Under the pieces are notes generated by a model, which was not told where the DNA came from, did not search any database, and saw only the letters and a list, made by a program, of their open reading frames with translations. From contig VBKY01000140.1 of assembly GCA_005879255.1 (NCBI GenBank), positions 7,660 to 71,659 of the forward strand: DNA of 64,000 bases, written 5' to 3'. This DNA comes from Deltaproteobacteria bacterium (lineage in GTDB: Bacteria; Desulfobacterota_B; Binatia; UBA9968). The position numbers were made by a program, and so were the translations under genes. Of this stretch, positions 38,550-47,418 are shown piece by piece (positions within the stretch are counted from its first letter, which is position 1; every line of letters begins with the position of its first letter).

Positions 38550-39140
38550 TCATCCCATCAGCACAAACCCCTGCTGTGCCTTCACACGTTCAATCCAAGC
38601 TCTGATCTTCGGAAAATCGTCCAGGAGAAATCCGCCTTCATGGGCAACATGAGTGTATGCGAATAAGGCAATATCGGCGATGCTGTAATCACCAACGAAG
38701 AAATCGTTCTTCGCCAGGTGATCTTCCATAATTTTTAACGCGGCGCAGCCGCCTTCGCGTTTGGATGCGAGGAGCGCGGTTTTTTCCGGCGAGTCGGGCT
38801 TGTGCTGGAGCCAAAAGCGGGGAGTGGCGATGTATGGCTCGTGGCTGTACTGCTCGAAGAACATCCACTGGAAAACGAGGGCGAAGCTCTGTCGATCATC
38901 AGGGAGAAACTTCGTGCCACGCGCCAGATATGCAAGGATGGCGTTGGATTCAGCAAGTATGAATCCGTTGTCGTCGAGCACCGGCGTTCGGCCGTTGGGA
39001 TTGATCTTAAGAAACTCCGCTGTGCGGCTTTCGCCCTTCAAGATATCGACTTCGATGATCTCGCACGGAATGCCGAGATGCGCTAGAACCAGGCGAACTT
39101 TGTAGGAGTTGCCGGAGTATTGGACGTTGTAGAGTTTCAT
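38550..39140 (-). CDS. Glutathione S-transferase family protein
   Basis: The product is 196 residues from the ATG at 39140 (MKLYNVQYSGNSYKVRLVLA); seven upstream codons are repeat-derived. The thioredoxin-like domain has the Ser/Tyr-type start (NSYKVRL), NPNGRTPVLDDNGFILAES with the cis-Pro, and the ESNAI glutathione contact. The all-helical domain contains FFVGDYSIADIALFAYTHVA with the N-capping box. Detoxification or maleylacetoacetate-type activity is possible. Confidence 0.9.
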   Translation of the reverse strand: MKLYNVQYSGNSYKVRLVLAHLGIPCEIIEVDILKGESRTAEFLKINPNGRTPVLDDNGFILAESNAILAYLARGTKFLPDDRQSFALVFQWMFFEQYSHEPYIATPRFWLQHKPDSPEKTALLASKREGGCAALKIMEDHLAKNDFFVGDYSIADIALFAYTHVAHEGGFLLDDFPKIRAWIERVKAQQGFVLMG

Positions 39141-39155
39141 GGGGGCCGGTTCAAA

Positions 39156-39243
39156 GTTCAAGGTTCAATGTTCAACGTAAAAGCCCCCGACGGTGCTGGC
39201 TTGTTCATCTTCTCTTAGGCACCTTGAACATTGAACCTTGAAC
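39156..39243. repeat. 20-bp perfect inverted repeat made of GTTCAA units
   Basis: GTTCAAGGTTCAATGTTCAA at 39156-39175 is exactly complementary to TTGAACATTGAACCTTGAAC at 39224-39243. The loop is 48 bases. It lies between two leftward genes and is built from the same hexamer as the dispersed repeats. Confidence 0.8.
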
Positions 39244-39256
39244 AGTTTCCGCGTGA

Positions 39257-40393
39257 TTACAGCTGGCTTTCGAGAATCTCGAGTCCATCCAAGCGGTCGA
39301 CGAGGTAAAGCTTACCGTCCTCGGCGCGAAAGACATCGTTGCTCTGGACGGCCTTTTGGTCTTTGCCCGGCTGTGGAACGTAGTAGCCGACCTCCTTCGG
39401 GGAAAACGGGTTAGAGACGTCGAGGGCGCGCAGGCCGCCGGCAAACCAGGTGACATAGTGAATGTTGTCGTAAACTTGTTCCGCCGGCTGGTGCGCGCCG
39501 AAGCGGCTCCCTGGTTTTGATTCACCGTCGTAGGGGATCATGTAGTTCGCGATCGGCATGGGGCGGGTCTCTTCGGTGATGTCGACCACCCAGAGAAAAG
39601 CATTGGGCGTCGGCATCAGCTTCTCACCGACTTCCTCGTCCGTGACGATCATGAAATCCCGATCCATGATCTTATTTGCGAACGGGAGCGTGGTATGCGT
39701 CGGGCATGGGTAGGGCGGACTCCAGTCGAGTATGCTGACAGTTTTCGGTTTGCTCATGTTCGAAATGTCGACGATGGCGAAGCCGCCGTGCCAATAGCTG
39801 ATATACAACCGGTCACCGCGGCGAATCGGATGGTGACAGCGATGGTCCCAGCCGTGCCAGGTCGGCGTCTCCCCGCCGGCCTTCCATTGGCCCGGCATCC
39901 ACCAGCGGCCGACTTCCTCCGGTTTCTCCGGATTCTTTAGGTCCAGAATCAACGCAATGTTACCGACGTAACCTTCCATATGAGGGGAAAGGTAGGCATA
40001 ACGGCCGTCGAAGGTGAATCGATGAACGCCTTTTTCCGCCGCCTTGAAGAAGGCGATCTCGCGCGGCTTTGCGCGATCCGAGATGTCGAATACTTTTAGA
40101 CCCGCTTGCGGTTCTTTCTTCGATTTATAGCGCTCGTAATTAATCAGCATCACATCGCCGCTCACGCGAACTTTGTGAGAGTGAATCCCCTCCGGCACTT
40201 CGAGCTGAGCCACGAGCTTGGGATGCTTGGGATCTCGCACATCGATGATCGAGGTGCCTTCGGGTGGTTCGATGTGGCCCACATAGGCGTAGCCGTTCTC
40301 CACGACTATGGAGCCTCCCCCAGGCAGATCCGTTCGGCCGATCATTTTGATGTTTTTGCTGACACCGACGGGTGGGATTCCATTACCTGCCAT
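39257..40393 (-). CDS. LVIVD-repeat beta-propeller protein
   Basis: This 378-residue protein has repeated beta-sheet blades, each with a variant of a D(I/V)S or IVD motif: GTSIIDVRDPKHPKLVAQLE, GLKVFDISDRAKPREIAFFK, LILDLKNPEKPEEVGRWW, FAIVDISNMSKPKTVSILDW and LRALDVSNPFSPKEVGYYVP. This is the LVIVD repeat family. No export signal is seen. The HRCHHP segment could bind metal. Function unknown. Confidence 0.85.
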   Translation of the reverse strand: MAGNGIPPVGVSKNIKMIGRTDLPGGGSIVVENGYAYVGHIEPPEGTSIIDVRDPKHPKLVAQLEVPEGIHSHKVRVSGDVMLINYERYKSKKEPQAGLKVFDISDRAKPREIAFFKAAEKGVHRFTFDGRYAYLSPHMEGYVGNIALILDLKNPEKPEEVGRWWMPGQWKAGGETPTWHGWDHRCHHPIRRGDRLYISYWHGGFAIVDISNMSKPKTVSILDWSPPYPCPTHTTLPFANKIMDRDFMIVTDEEVGEKLMPTPNAFLWVVDITEETRPMPIANYMIPYDGESKPGSRFGAHQPAEQVYDNIHYVTWFAGGLRALDVSNPFSPKEVGYYVPQPGKDQKAVQSNDVFRAEDGKLYLVDRLDGLEILESQL

Positions 40394-40530
40394 GATTGCC
40401 TCCTCTAATTACCGACCTTGAAAAGTTCCGACTGTCTTGATTGTCATTTCGAGCCGCAGGCGAGAAATCTTATCGGGAAAGATCTCTCAGGCTGTTCGGG
40501 ATGACAACCAATTATGCAGGTGAGCGACTA

Positions 40531-41169
40531 TCATCCTCGTGCCTTTTCTATCATCGCAATAACCTGGCTCGTCGTACGCACGCGCGACATGCGCGGCAAA
40601 ATCAATTCCATTAGCGTGTCGTGCGCACGTTGATCGTGCGATGTGCCACAGGCGTCACTGACGACGATCATGTTATAGTCCAAGTCCCTGCCCGAATACA
40701 AAGTCGACGTGACTCCGACGTCGGTCGATCCTCCGGAGATAATAATTGTGTCGATGCCTCGGGTGCGGAGCGCGAGGTCCAAATAAGTTTGGAAAAAAGC
40801 GCTCCAGCGATATTTCACGATGTAGTAATCGTCCGGTTGTGGCTCGAGATCGGCGAGCACGTCCGAGCTTTTGTCGCCGGCGATGACATGCATTTTGGTC
40901 TTCGTCACTTCGCCGTTCGGCCACGGCGTGAGTGAATTGTTGGTATCGGTGAGGATTAGCGCCGTGGTGGCATTGTCCGGGCGATGGTTACCCTTGGCGA
41001 AGAAAATCGGCAGCCCGGCGGCTCGCCCTACCTTGCTTAATCGGATGGCATTTTGAATCCACGGTTTCAGCACGCTTGGCTTGCCCGGTTCCGGCGCGGG
41101 AACGTAGCCGTTGAGGATGTCGAAAAAGAGCAGCGCTGTTTTCTTGATCTCGAAGTGATTGACGTTCAT
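40531..41169 (-). CDS. Isochorismatase-like hydrolase, catalytic Cys replaced by Gly
   Basis: The 212-residue product shows the family fold. Asp17 is in LLFFDILNG and Lys119 in IVKYRWSAFF, and the strand leading to the nucleophile is IIISGGSTDVGVTSTLYSGR. Where family members have Cys (pattern GxxTxxCVxxT), this protein has Gly152 (DVGVTST). Without the nucleophile the amidase/hydrolase reaction would not work as usual, although isochorismatase proper also lacks Cys. It stands between trmJ and the LVIVD protein gene. It may have a different reaction or a binding role. Confidence 0.8.
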   Translation of the reverse strand: MNVNHFEIKKTALLFFDILNGYVPAPEPGKPSVLKPWIQNAIRLSKVGRAAGLPIFFAKGNHRPDNATTALILTDTNNSLTPWPNGEVTKTKMHVIAGDKSSDVLADLEPQPDDYYIVKYRWSAFFQTYLDLALRTRGIDTIIISGGSTDVGVTSTLYSGRDLDYNMIVVSDACGTSHDQRAHDTLMELILPRMSRVRTTSQVIAMIEKARG

Positions 41170-41318
41170 GGAAAAGCTCCTGTTTTGTTTGGGTCAAGCC
41201 ATATCAGCGGACGAACCCACGAAGAACGAAATTAACGAATAGCAGACTAACCTGGATTTCTGTTTTCACGGGAATGACCGGGCCCCCAGACCCTTGTTAA
41301 ACTGTTGAGACGGGGACA

Positions 41319-42061
41319 CTAACGAATTTTAATGCCTCGTTTTTCTTTTTCTTCGACGACTTTCCATCCGTCTTTCGCATACCATTCGATCTGGCGGAAC
41401 ATGCCGGTGAGAATTCTTACGTCTTTGTCTTCCAAGCCGGCCCGGCCGAAGATGCGCCGGAAGGCGAGTAGCATATGCTCGGGGTTTTCCGAATCTAAGA
41501 AGCCTATTTTTAGTAGTGAAGTTTTCATGATGTCGAATAGCCGCTCGACATGCTCGGCTTCCGCCCGTTGAATTCCACCGTCTTTAAGCGGACCCAGTGA
41601 CGCGAGGTAAATCTCGTAGAGACAAATAACCGCTGCTTGGGCGACGTTAAGCGACGGGTAGTCAGGATGTGTGGGAATCGTCATCAGCAGCTGGCAATGT
41701 TCGAGATCTTTGTTGCTTAGGCCGTGATCTTCCGGCCCGAAGATTAATGCCACTTTGCCTTTCTGTGCGGCAGCAACGATCGTGCGCGCTACTTCGCGGG
41801 GCGTTTGGCTGTGGCTACGATACAGCCCGGGCCTGCAGGTTGTGCCGACGACCAAAGCGCAGTCGCCGATCGCTTTACGAAGGCGTCCGCAAGAATGTCT
41901 CTCCCGTGCACGGCCATTGCTTTGGCCCAAAAGCTTTGCGTGCGCGCCTTGCCGACAATCGCGAGCTCACCGGCGCCAAGATTTTTCATCGCCCGCGCTA
42001 CCGAGCCGATGTTGCCGGAGCCGCGCGGCCGGACCATGATTATACGGAGATTGCTCGACAT
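41319..42061 (-). pseudogene. trmJ: TrmJ/SpoU-type tRNA methyltransferase gene with frameshift
   Basis: Leftward from 42061 the product reads MSSNLRIIMVRPRGSGNIGS and HGRDILADA, then frame 1 goes into nonsense ending near 41789. The second frame picks up with RLRKAIGDCALVVGTTCRPG, GKVALIFGPEDHGLSNKDLE and MTIPTHPDYPSLNVAQAAVI, and runs to 41319. These are the SPOUT knot motifs of TrmJ, which methylates the 2'-O of tRNA position 32. One base near 41880 (GCGGACGCC) separates the two halves. Both halves look well kept, so a single sequencing error is as likely as a real mutation. Confidence 0.85.
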
Positions 42062-42067
42062 ACCAAA

Positions 42068-42147
42068 ACAATTGGAACTGCTGGAACGACTTGAACGTCT
42101 GGAACCGTTCGGCGACTAAGTTCAAATCGTTCCAGTGGTTAAACGAA
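42068..42147. repeat. GTTCAA/GTTCCA dispersed repeat block
   Basis: AATTGGAACTGCTGGAACGA and CTTGAACGTCTGGAACCG in one orientation, then TTCAAATCGTTCCAGTGGTT in the other. It lies immediately upstream of the trmJ start. Confidence 0.7.
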
Positions 42148-42179
42148 AAAAGCCGGAAACAGGACTACCGCCGAACGAT

Positions 42180-42833
42180 TCATTTCGCAAACCGACAAGC
42201 GCGGTTTTTCAGTATCACCGAGCGATTTTTGGCGTCGAATTCGGTTCGGTAGCCGAAGTCTTCGTGCATCAGCGATTCTCTGTCGTTGACGTGTTCGGCG
42301 CCGAAGACATGGCCGAGCTCATGAATCAAAGCGATCACGTCGAATTCGGGCTCGGCGTTGGGACCCCGGTAATGAAACACTTTAGTAATCGGTACGACGA
42401 CATAATTCGCCAATCCCTGCTTACAATCGCCGATTCTGTCGACGCGGGGTCGGCCCGCCATCAGAATACGGCTCACCCCTTCAGCCGTGAAAGCGACGAC
42501 GAGATCGTAGTCCTGGTTTTTCGATTGACCGGAAAATTCTTTCTGCAAGCGTGCCAACAAATCGGGAGTCGACGGGATGCGCTCCTTCTCGGGCCAGGCC
42601 GAAACGCCTTGAGTCACCAGACGAATATCGAACTCGCGCTCGTAGTAGTCCGATGCCGCTTCGATCAGACCGCGGGCTTCGTCGGCCCAGCGCGGATTTC
42701 TCGCGCGGAAGGAAACGTCGGCTAGCGTCTTGATACGCACGATTCGCCGAGGCGTATCGGGGCCGAGGACCGAACAAGAGGCTATCAGAAGCGCGCTAAG
42801 GATTGAGCAAATTATCGGTCGGCGCGTAATCAT
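42180..42833 (-). CDS. Metzincin-type zinc metalloprotease, lipoprotein
   Basis: This 217-residue protein has a lipobox LLIASC near residue 20. The zinc site is HELGHVFGAEH (HExxHxxGxxH), followed by a Met-turn in RESLMHEDFGY, the metzincin signature. The middle is DYDLVVAFTAEGVSRILM. Peptidases of this arrangement in bacteria include archaemetzincin-like and M57-type proteins. It overlaps the end of the spermidine-synthase-like gene, which is in the same leftward operon after the UvrD-like helicase. Confidence 0.85.
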   Translation of the reverse strand: MITRRPIICSILSALLIASCSVLGPDTPRRIVRIKTLADVSFRARNPRWADEARGLIEAASDYYEREFDIRLVTQGVSAWPEKERIPSTPDLLARLQKEFSGQSKNQDYDLVVAFTAEGVSRILMAGRPRVDRIGDCKQGLANYVVVPITKVFHYRGPNAEPEFDVIALIHELGHVFGAEHVNDRESLMHEDFGYRTEFDAKNRSVILKNRACRFAK

Positions 42834-44304
42834 CGGTCAGTATCGGAACATCTTCTGGGACAGGTCGGTCGAAATAGGCCACGGCGATGTCTTGGATCGG
42901 GTCCGGAAACAACCCCTTGTCGAGGCCGCCGGCGCGTTTGACGATGTCTTTGATGTCGATGCGTTGCTTGTCGCGCGTCGCGATCACAATGACATTTTGA
43001 ATCGTATCGAGGCTGACGTTATCAGCGCGGCGCGCGGCGAAAACATAAGTCTGCGGAAACACCTGGCGCTGGGTTCGGACAAAAGCGCGAGCGATCTTGC
43101 CTGACGGGCCGGTGACGGCGCTGATGAGATTGGCCACGATGATGCCATTCGGAGTGAGTCTTTTCTGCGCCAATTCGAAGAATTGTTTGGTCGTCAGATG
43201 AAACGGCATCGCGTCGGTGAAGTAGGCGTCGATCAAAATAATGTCGTATTGATTCTGTGTGCGCGTCAGAAACAGCCTGCCATCTTGAGCGTGCAGCCGC
43301 ATCTGCTTGCCTTCTTTGACCTGGAAGTAGTCTTTGGCGAGCTTCACGACTTCCGGGTCGATGTCCACGGCGTCGATTTCAATGTTGGGAAATTCCTTTT
43401 GCACCTTTTTGGGAATCGAGCCGCCGCCGAGACCGATCACCAGCATCTTTTTAGCGTCGGGCCGAAAGGTAAATCCGAGAGAAGTATAGCGTGAATAAAT
43501 CAGTCGCAGCGCCGTCGGGTCTTTGAGATTCATCGCGCTCTGCAGGGTACGGTCGAAGTACATGTAGCGCGCCTCGTCATCCTCTTCGATCCGGATGCGA
43601 TGATAAAAAGTGTCTTTCTGCAACAGCGTCTTGGCCCAGGCGAAGGGAGTCCAAACCATGCTGACCAATCCTAAAATAAATGAAACAGCCGTGACGGCCC
43701 GCGCTATGGAGACGCGCTGCAGTCGGATTAACGGTACTACAACTAGTGACAAGCACACCAGCGTGATGCCGAGGGTGTGGATGATATTACTCACGCCCAG
43801 CGCTGGTATCAGGTAAAACGCGGTGAGCAGGGTACCAAAAATGCTGCCGCAGGTCGACACCGCGTAGAGGGTCCCGGCGGTACTGCCGACGGTATCTAAA
43901 TGAGTTGCCGCCAAGCGAATGACGTAGGGCGAGATCGTGCCCAAAAATATTCCGGGCAAGAGAAACAGCGCGCTGCAAGCGATGAGCGGGTTTAGCCGGT
44001 TGCCGAAGTCGACGCTGGCAATCGATTCATTGACCGACGGATAGATAAATGGCAGGAAAAAAATCAGTATTCCCGGAATCAACAAGAGCGTGAGCAGCTT
44101 GCCATAGGACGGCTCGCGCGCCGACAGCCAACCGCCCCAGTAATAGCCGATGCTCAACGCGGCCAGCACCACCGAGATCAGGCTACCCCAGACGAAGATC
44201 GAGCTGCCGAAGTGCGGCGCCAACACTCGGCTGCCGACGATTTCGAGCGCCATTAAAACTGCGCCGCTGATGAAGACGACGATGTTGAGCAGAAGCTGCA
44301 CCAT
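42796..44304 (-). CDS. Membrane-anchored spermidine-synthase-like protein
   Basis: The product is about 502 residues from the ATG at 44304 (MVQLLLNIVVFISGAVLMAL), directly after the stop of the helicase (TAAACATG). The N-terminal half has about seven membrane helices. The C-terminal half has a spermidine-synthase fold with MLVIGLGGGSIPKKVQKEFP, the acidic residue in DAVDIDPEVVKLA, and DIILIDAYFTDAMP. Such fused proteins occur widely, and their substrate has not been settled. The Tyr/Asp pair expected for polyamine transfer is only partly evident. Confidence 0.85.
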   Translation of the reverse strand: MVQLLLNIVVFISGAVLMALEIVGSRVLAPHFGSSIFVWGSLISVVLAALSIGYYWGGWLSAREPSYGKLLTLLLIPGILIFFLPFIYPSVNESIASVDFGNRLNPLIACSALFLLPGIFLGTISPYVIRLAATHLDTVGSTAGTLYAVSTCGSIFGTLLTAFYLIPALGVSNIIHTLGITLVCLSLVVVPLIRLQRVSIARAVTAVSFILGLVSMVWTPFAWAKTLLQKDTFYHRIRIEEDDEARYMYFDRTLQSAMNLKDPTALRLIYSRYTSLGFTFRPDAKKMLVIGLGGGSIPKKVQKEFPNIEIDAVDIDPEVVKLAKDYFQVKEGKQMRLHAQDGRLFLTRTQNQYDIILIDAYFTDAMPFHLTTKQFFELAQKRLTPNGIIVANLISAVTGPSGKIARAFVRTQRQVFPQTYVFAARRADNVSLDTIQNVIVIATRDKQRIDIKDIVKRAGGLDKGLFPDPIQDIAVAYFDRPVPEDVPILTDDYAPTDNLLNP

Positions 44305-44306
44305 GT

Positions 44307-46355
44307 TTAACTCTCCCACTCCCAATAAGATCCCTCCGGCACGAGGGCGACTGGCTCCAGCAGTCGTGACGAGATACCGTCGATAAACTGCGATGGACGG
44401 GATAACACGATGCGCAGAGTCCTGTCAAAAACTCTGGTCGGATAACTGATAAAAAGATTTTGTTTCGCGCGCGTCGCTGCGACATAGAGCAAGCGACGTT
44501 CCTCTTCCAACTCTTCAATGGAATTGATGTTGTAGAACGACGGAAATCTTCCTTCCAATGCCCAGATGATGAACACCGAATGAAACTCCAGCCCCTTGGC
44601 TGAGTGAATGGTTGACAGCACCAGAGGGCCTTCGTCGGGATTGACCGCCAGCACGCCACCGATGCTGTCATTGGGCGGCTCAAGGGCCATGTCGCTGAGC
44701 AAGCGCTCAAGACTGCGATAGCGATCGGTCATGCCTTGAAAGTGCTCCATATCTCTAAGGCGTTTCGGATGATCATCCGGATAGTGTTGCTTGAGGATCG
44801 GCACGTAATATTGCATCAGGTACTGCGCTTGTTCCGACGGGAGCTCCGCTTGCGCGGCTTCTTCGAGTACCTGCGCGAGCGTTCTCAGACCGTGCGCAAC
44901 TTTACCTCTGGCGTGATAAGAGCGGAGCCGTTCGGTTGGCTTAGCGCCGTCCAGTAACCATTTGATAATCTTCTGGCTTGCCCCGGGCCCCACGCCTTCG
45001 AGCAACAGCAAGACGCGGTTCCACGAAATCGCGTCTTTGGGATTGGCGATAATACGCATGTGTGCGAGCAAGTCTTTGATGTGGGCGGTTTCCATGAATT
45101 GGAACCCGCCGCGTTTGACGAACGGGATATTGTGACGCGCCAGCTCGATTTCCAGATCGAAAGAGTGAAAGCTCGAGCGAAACAACACGGCCATATCCCA
45201 AAGCGGCACGCCTTCCTCGCGCAGCTCGAGAATTTTCTGACAGACAAATTGTGACTGCATCTGCTCGCTGCCCGCTTGCACGAGCTTAGGTCTTCCGCCC
45301 ACGCCCTTCGTGGTGAAGAGCCGCTTCTCGTAGCCTTCTTTGGCACGCTGAATAATCTCGTTCGTCAAATTTAAGATCGGCTGCGTGCTCCGATAGTTTT
45401 CTTCCAGCTTGATGATCCGCGCACTGGGAAATTGTTTCGGGAAATCCATGATGTTGCGAAAATTGGCGCCACGAAACGAGTAAATGCTCTGGGCGTCATC
45501 GCCGACTACCGCAACGTTGTCATGCGTCGCGGCGATCAGGCGGACGATCTCGGCCTGCAGGCGGTTAGTGTCCTGGTATTCATCTACCATGATGAAACGG
45601 TAGATACCGGAAAGGCGGTTGCGCACTTCTTCATGATCGGCCAGCAAGTCGCGAAGCCTGATCAAGAGATCGTCGTAGTCGAGCAGCGATTTCGTTTGTT
45701 TATAGTCGACGTAGCGATGGTAAAGCTCGGCGAGCTCGTAGTTGACATCGATCAGATGCGGATATTCTAGTTCGAGCAAATCGGCCATGCGGATCTGCTT
45801 GTTGAGCGACATGCTGAAAATGGCCGCCACCGTTTGTTTGCGTGGAAAACGCCGGTCTTTGGCGTTGAGGCCCATATCGGTGCGGATCAGCTGGATCACA
45901 TCTTCGCTATCGGTCCGGTCCATAATGGTGAACGAGGGCGCTAGATCGATGTGCCGGCCGTTGATACGCAAGGCAAGGTTGGCAAATGAATGGAAAGTAC
46001 CGCCGGCAACTTGATTGCAACGCCCGTCGATCAGTAAGCTGGCGCGCCGGAGCATCTCCTCGGCAGCACGGCGCGTGAAAGTGAGTAACAGGATCGAACG
46101 CGGATCGATGCCTTGATCGATGAGATGTGCGACGCGATAAACCAAGGTGCGGGTCTTGCCGGTACCCGCCCCGGCAATGATCAGCAGTGCTCCTTCGATT
46201 GCCGTTGCTGCCTGATACTGCGCGGTGTTTAGTTCCTTGCGGAAGTCGAGCCCGGAGCTGTTGCGAATGGGCGGAGAGGGATTTTTGAGAATGTACGTGG
46301 TCGTCAAGAAAGCTCCAAACGAAGTTAAATTACCTATTTTCCGCCGGTGGAGCAA
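44307..46355 (-). CDS. UvrD/PcrA-like superfamily 1 DNA helicase
   Basis: The product is up to 682 residues; a true start may lie nearer the NTAQYQAATAIEGALLIIAG segment. SF1A motifs are complete: motif I AGAGTGKTRTL, Ia LLLTFTRRAAEEM, II VDEYQDTNRLQ, III GDDAQSIYSFRGA, IV LEENYRST, V TIHSAKGLEFHSV and VI RLLYVAATRAKQNL. It unwinds DNA 3' to 5' in repair or recombination. It is the first gene of a leftward operon with the spermidine-synthase-like and metzincin genes. Confidence 0.93.
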   Translation of the reverse strand: MLHRRKIGNLTSFGAFLTTTYILKNPSPPIRNSSGLDFRKELNTAQYQAATAIEGALLIIAGAGTGKTRTLVYRVAHLIDQGIDPRSILLLTFTRRAAEEMLRRASLLIDGRCNQVAGGTFHSFANLALRINGRHIDLAPSFTIMDRTDSEDVIQLIRTDMGLNAKDRRFPRKQTVAAIFSMSLNKQIRMADLLELEYPHLIDVNYELAELYHRYVDYKQTKSLLDYDDLLIRLRDLLADHEEVRNRLSGIYRFIMVDEYQDTNRLQAEIVRLIAATHDNVAVVGDDAQSIYSFRGANFRNIMDFPKQFPSARIIKLEENYRSTQPILNLTNEIIQRAKEGYEKRLFTTKGVGGRPKLVQAGSEQMQSQFVCQKILELREEGVPLWDMAVLFRSSFHSFDLEIELARHNIPFVKRGGFQFMETAHIKDLLAHMRIIANPKDAISWNRVLLLLEGVGPGASQKIIKWLLDGAKPTERLRSYHARGKVAHGLRTLAQVLEEAAQAELPSEQAQYLMQYYVPILKQHYPDDHPKRLRDMEHFQGMTDRYRSLERLLSDMALEPPNDSIGGVLAVNPDEGPLVLSTIHSAKGLEFHSVFIIWALEGRFPSFYNINSIEELEEERRLLYVAATRAKQNLFISYPTRVFDRTLRIVLSRPSQFIDGISSRLLEPVALVPEGSYWEWES

Positions 46356-47149
46356 GCGTTTAGCGAGTTTTAGGCGACTTGTGCGGACGTTTTTCTCAAA
46401 GCGCGAGAGTGCCGGCGCGCTATAGGGAGTTTCCTGATAGACGCGATCGACCGATGGGTCTCGCGTTTACCGGGCTGCTGGGAATGAAAAATACAATGCC
46501 CTTGGAGGATTTATTTTCGCGAAAACTGAAAGTTTCCCGGCGAACGTCCGGCTGAATATCAAAAATATGACTGCCTTCGCGAAAACGATGGACAGCAAAC
46601 GGTCAGTAAAAAAAGACCCCCAATTTTTAATTACAATTAAATAAGCTTAAGAACACACTCATACTGATGGTGAGTGTTCGTCTCGACGGATTTTTGGAAT
46701 AGATGAGTTTCGGCAATTTTCAAATGGATCCGCATCCATTGTGCCTCACAGTACGTCCATTGTGCCACACAGTAAATGTCCTTCGCGTCCGTAATCTGCG
46801 TAGGAAATCTCCTACAATGATGAGCTTCCAATCTGCCGTTTTGTCCCGCAATCGACTTAACATGTCTTGTATTTTGGTAAGTTACGCTTCTTTGGGCGCT
46901 TTGGTATAAGCCTTGCGGAACAACTGACAGCGGGGGCGGAATCCCCTATCGCGATTGCGGCGAAGTGCCTCAGTCGCTTTTTTTACAGCATAATTTGCAT
47001 GTGAGCAAATTTAGGATCACGACTAAAGCCGTCGTTTATGGCTGCGCCTTAAGCGGCCATTGGAGGGTAGGCGTATGCGGGCTCGTCCGTCGCAAAACTT
47101 GAAATCGGCCACTCGAATCGCATCACCAGCGGCCAACCGGAGGTGGAAT
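46356..47149. other. 0.8-kb non-coding region with many symmetric elements
   Basis: No convincing gene. Elements seen: AT-rich palindrome TTTAATT-AC-AATTAAA (46626-46641), stem-loop GAACACACTCA...TGAGTGTTC (46651-46679), direct repeats at 46735 and 46756 with a 21-base period, and the inverted repeat AATTTGC-ATGTGA-GCAAATT (46992-47011). These look like regulatory sites or an unrecognised RNA. Confidence 0.55.
46735..46774. repeat. Two 19-bp direct repeats with 21-bp period
   Basis: TCCATTGTGCCTCACAGTA (46735-46753) and TCCATTGTGCCACACAGTA (46756-46774) differ at one base. A spacing of two helical turns puts both on the same face of DNA, as for tandem operators. Confidence 0.7.
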
Positions 47150-47317
47150 ATGACGCGGGAATCAAAAATAGAGACGACATTAGGCGATCTCGTCGTCGCT
47201 TTAACCGAGGAAACGGGCCGCCATGTCCGCGACGAGAAGATGACCTATGAGGTCGTGGCTTATATTCTCGCAAACTTTCTCAACGGCTCCAATCGTCGGT
47301 CAAACCAGCCGCATTGA
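47150..47317 (+). CDS. Hypothetical small protein (55 aa)
   Basis: ATG at 47150 follows GGAGGTGG by five bases, so the longer frame from 47060 is not needed. The product begins MTRESKIETTLGDLVVALTE and has YEVVAYILANFLNG near the end. I recall small proteins of this LGDLIVALTEE type in deltaproteobacterial genomes without a known function. Confidence 0.6.
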   Translation: MTRESKIETTLGDLVVALTEETGRHVRDEKMTYEVVAYILANFLNGSNRRSNQPH

Positions 47318-47418
47318 GTGTTGAGATTAATCAATTGCGTTGGCGGTTTTGCAGTGACCTGAGACCGCCGATCGGATTGTGTGGCCATTCGATTTAATCC
47401 TCTATAGGGAGCGGAGCA

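Noticed and set aside
17318..42147. GTTCAA/GTTCCA blocks as CRISPR arrays
   Set aside because: Unit length, spacing and sequence are irregular, there is no constant spacer, and the blocks are scattered over 25 kb with no cas genes nearby.
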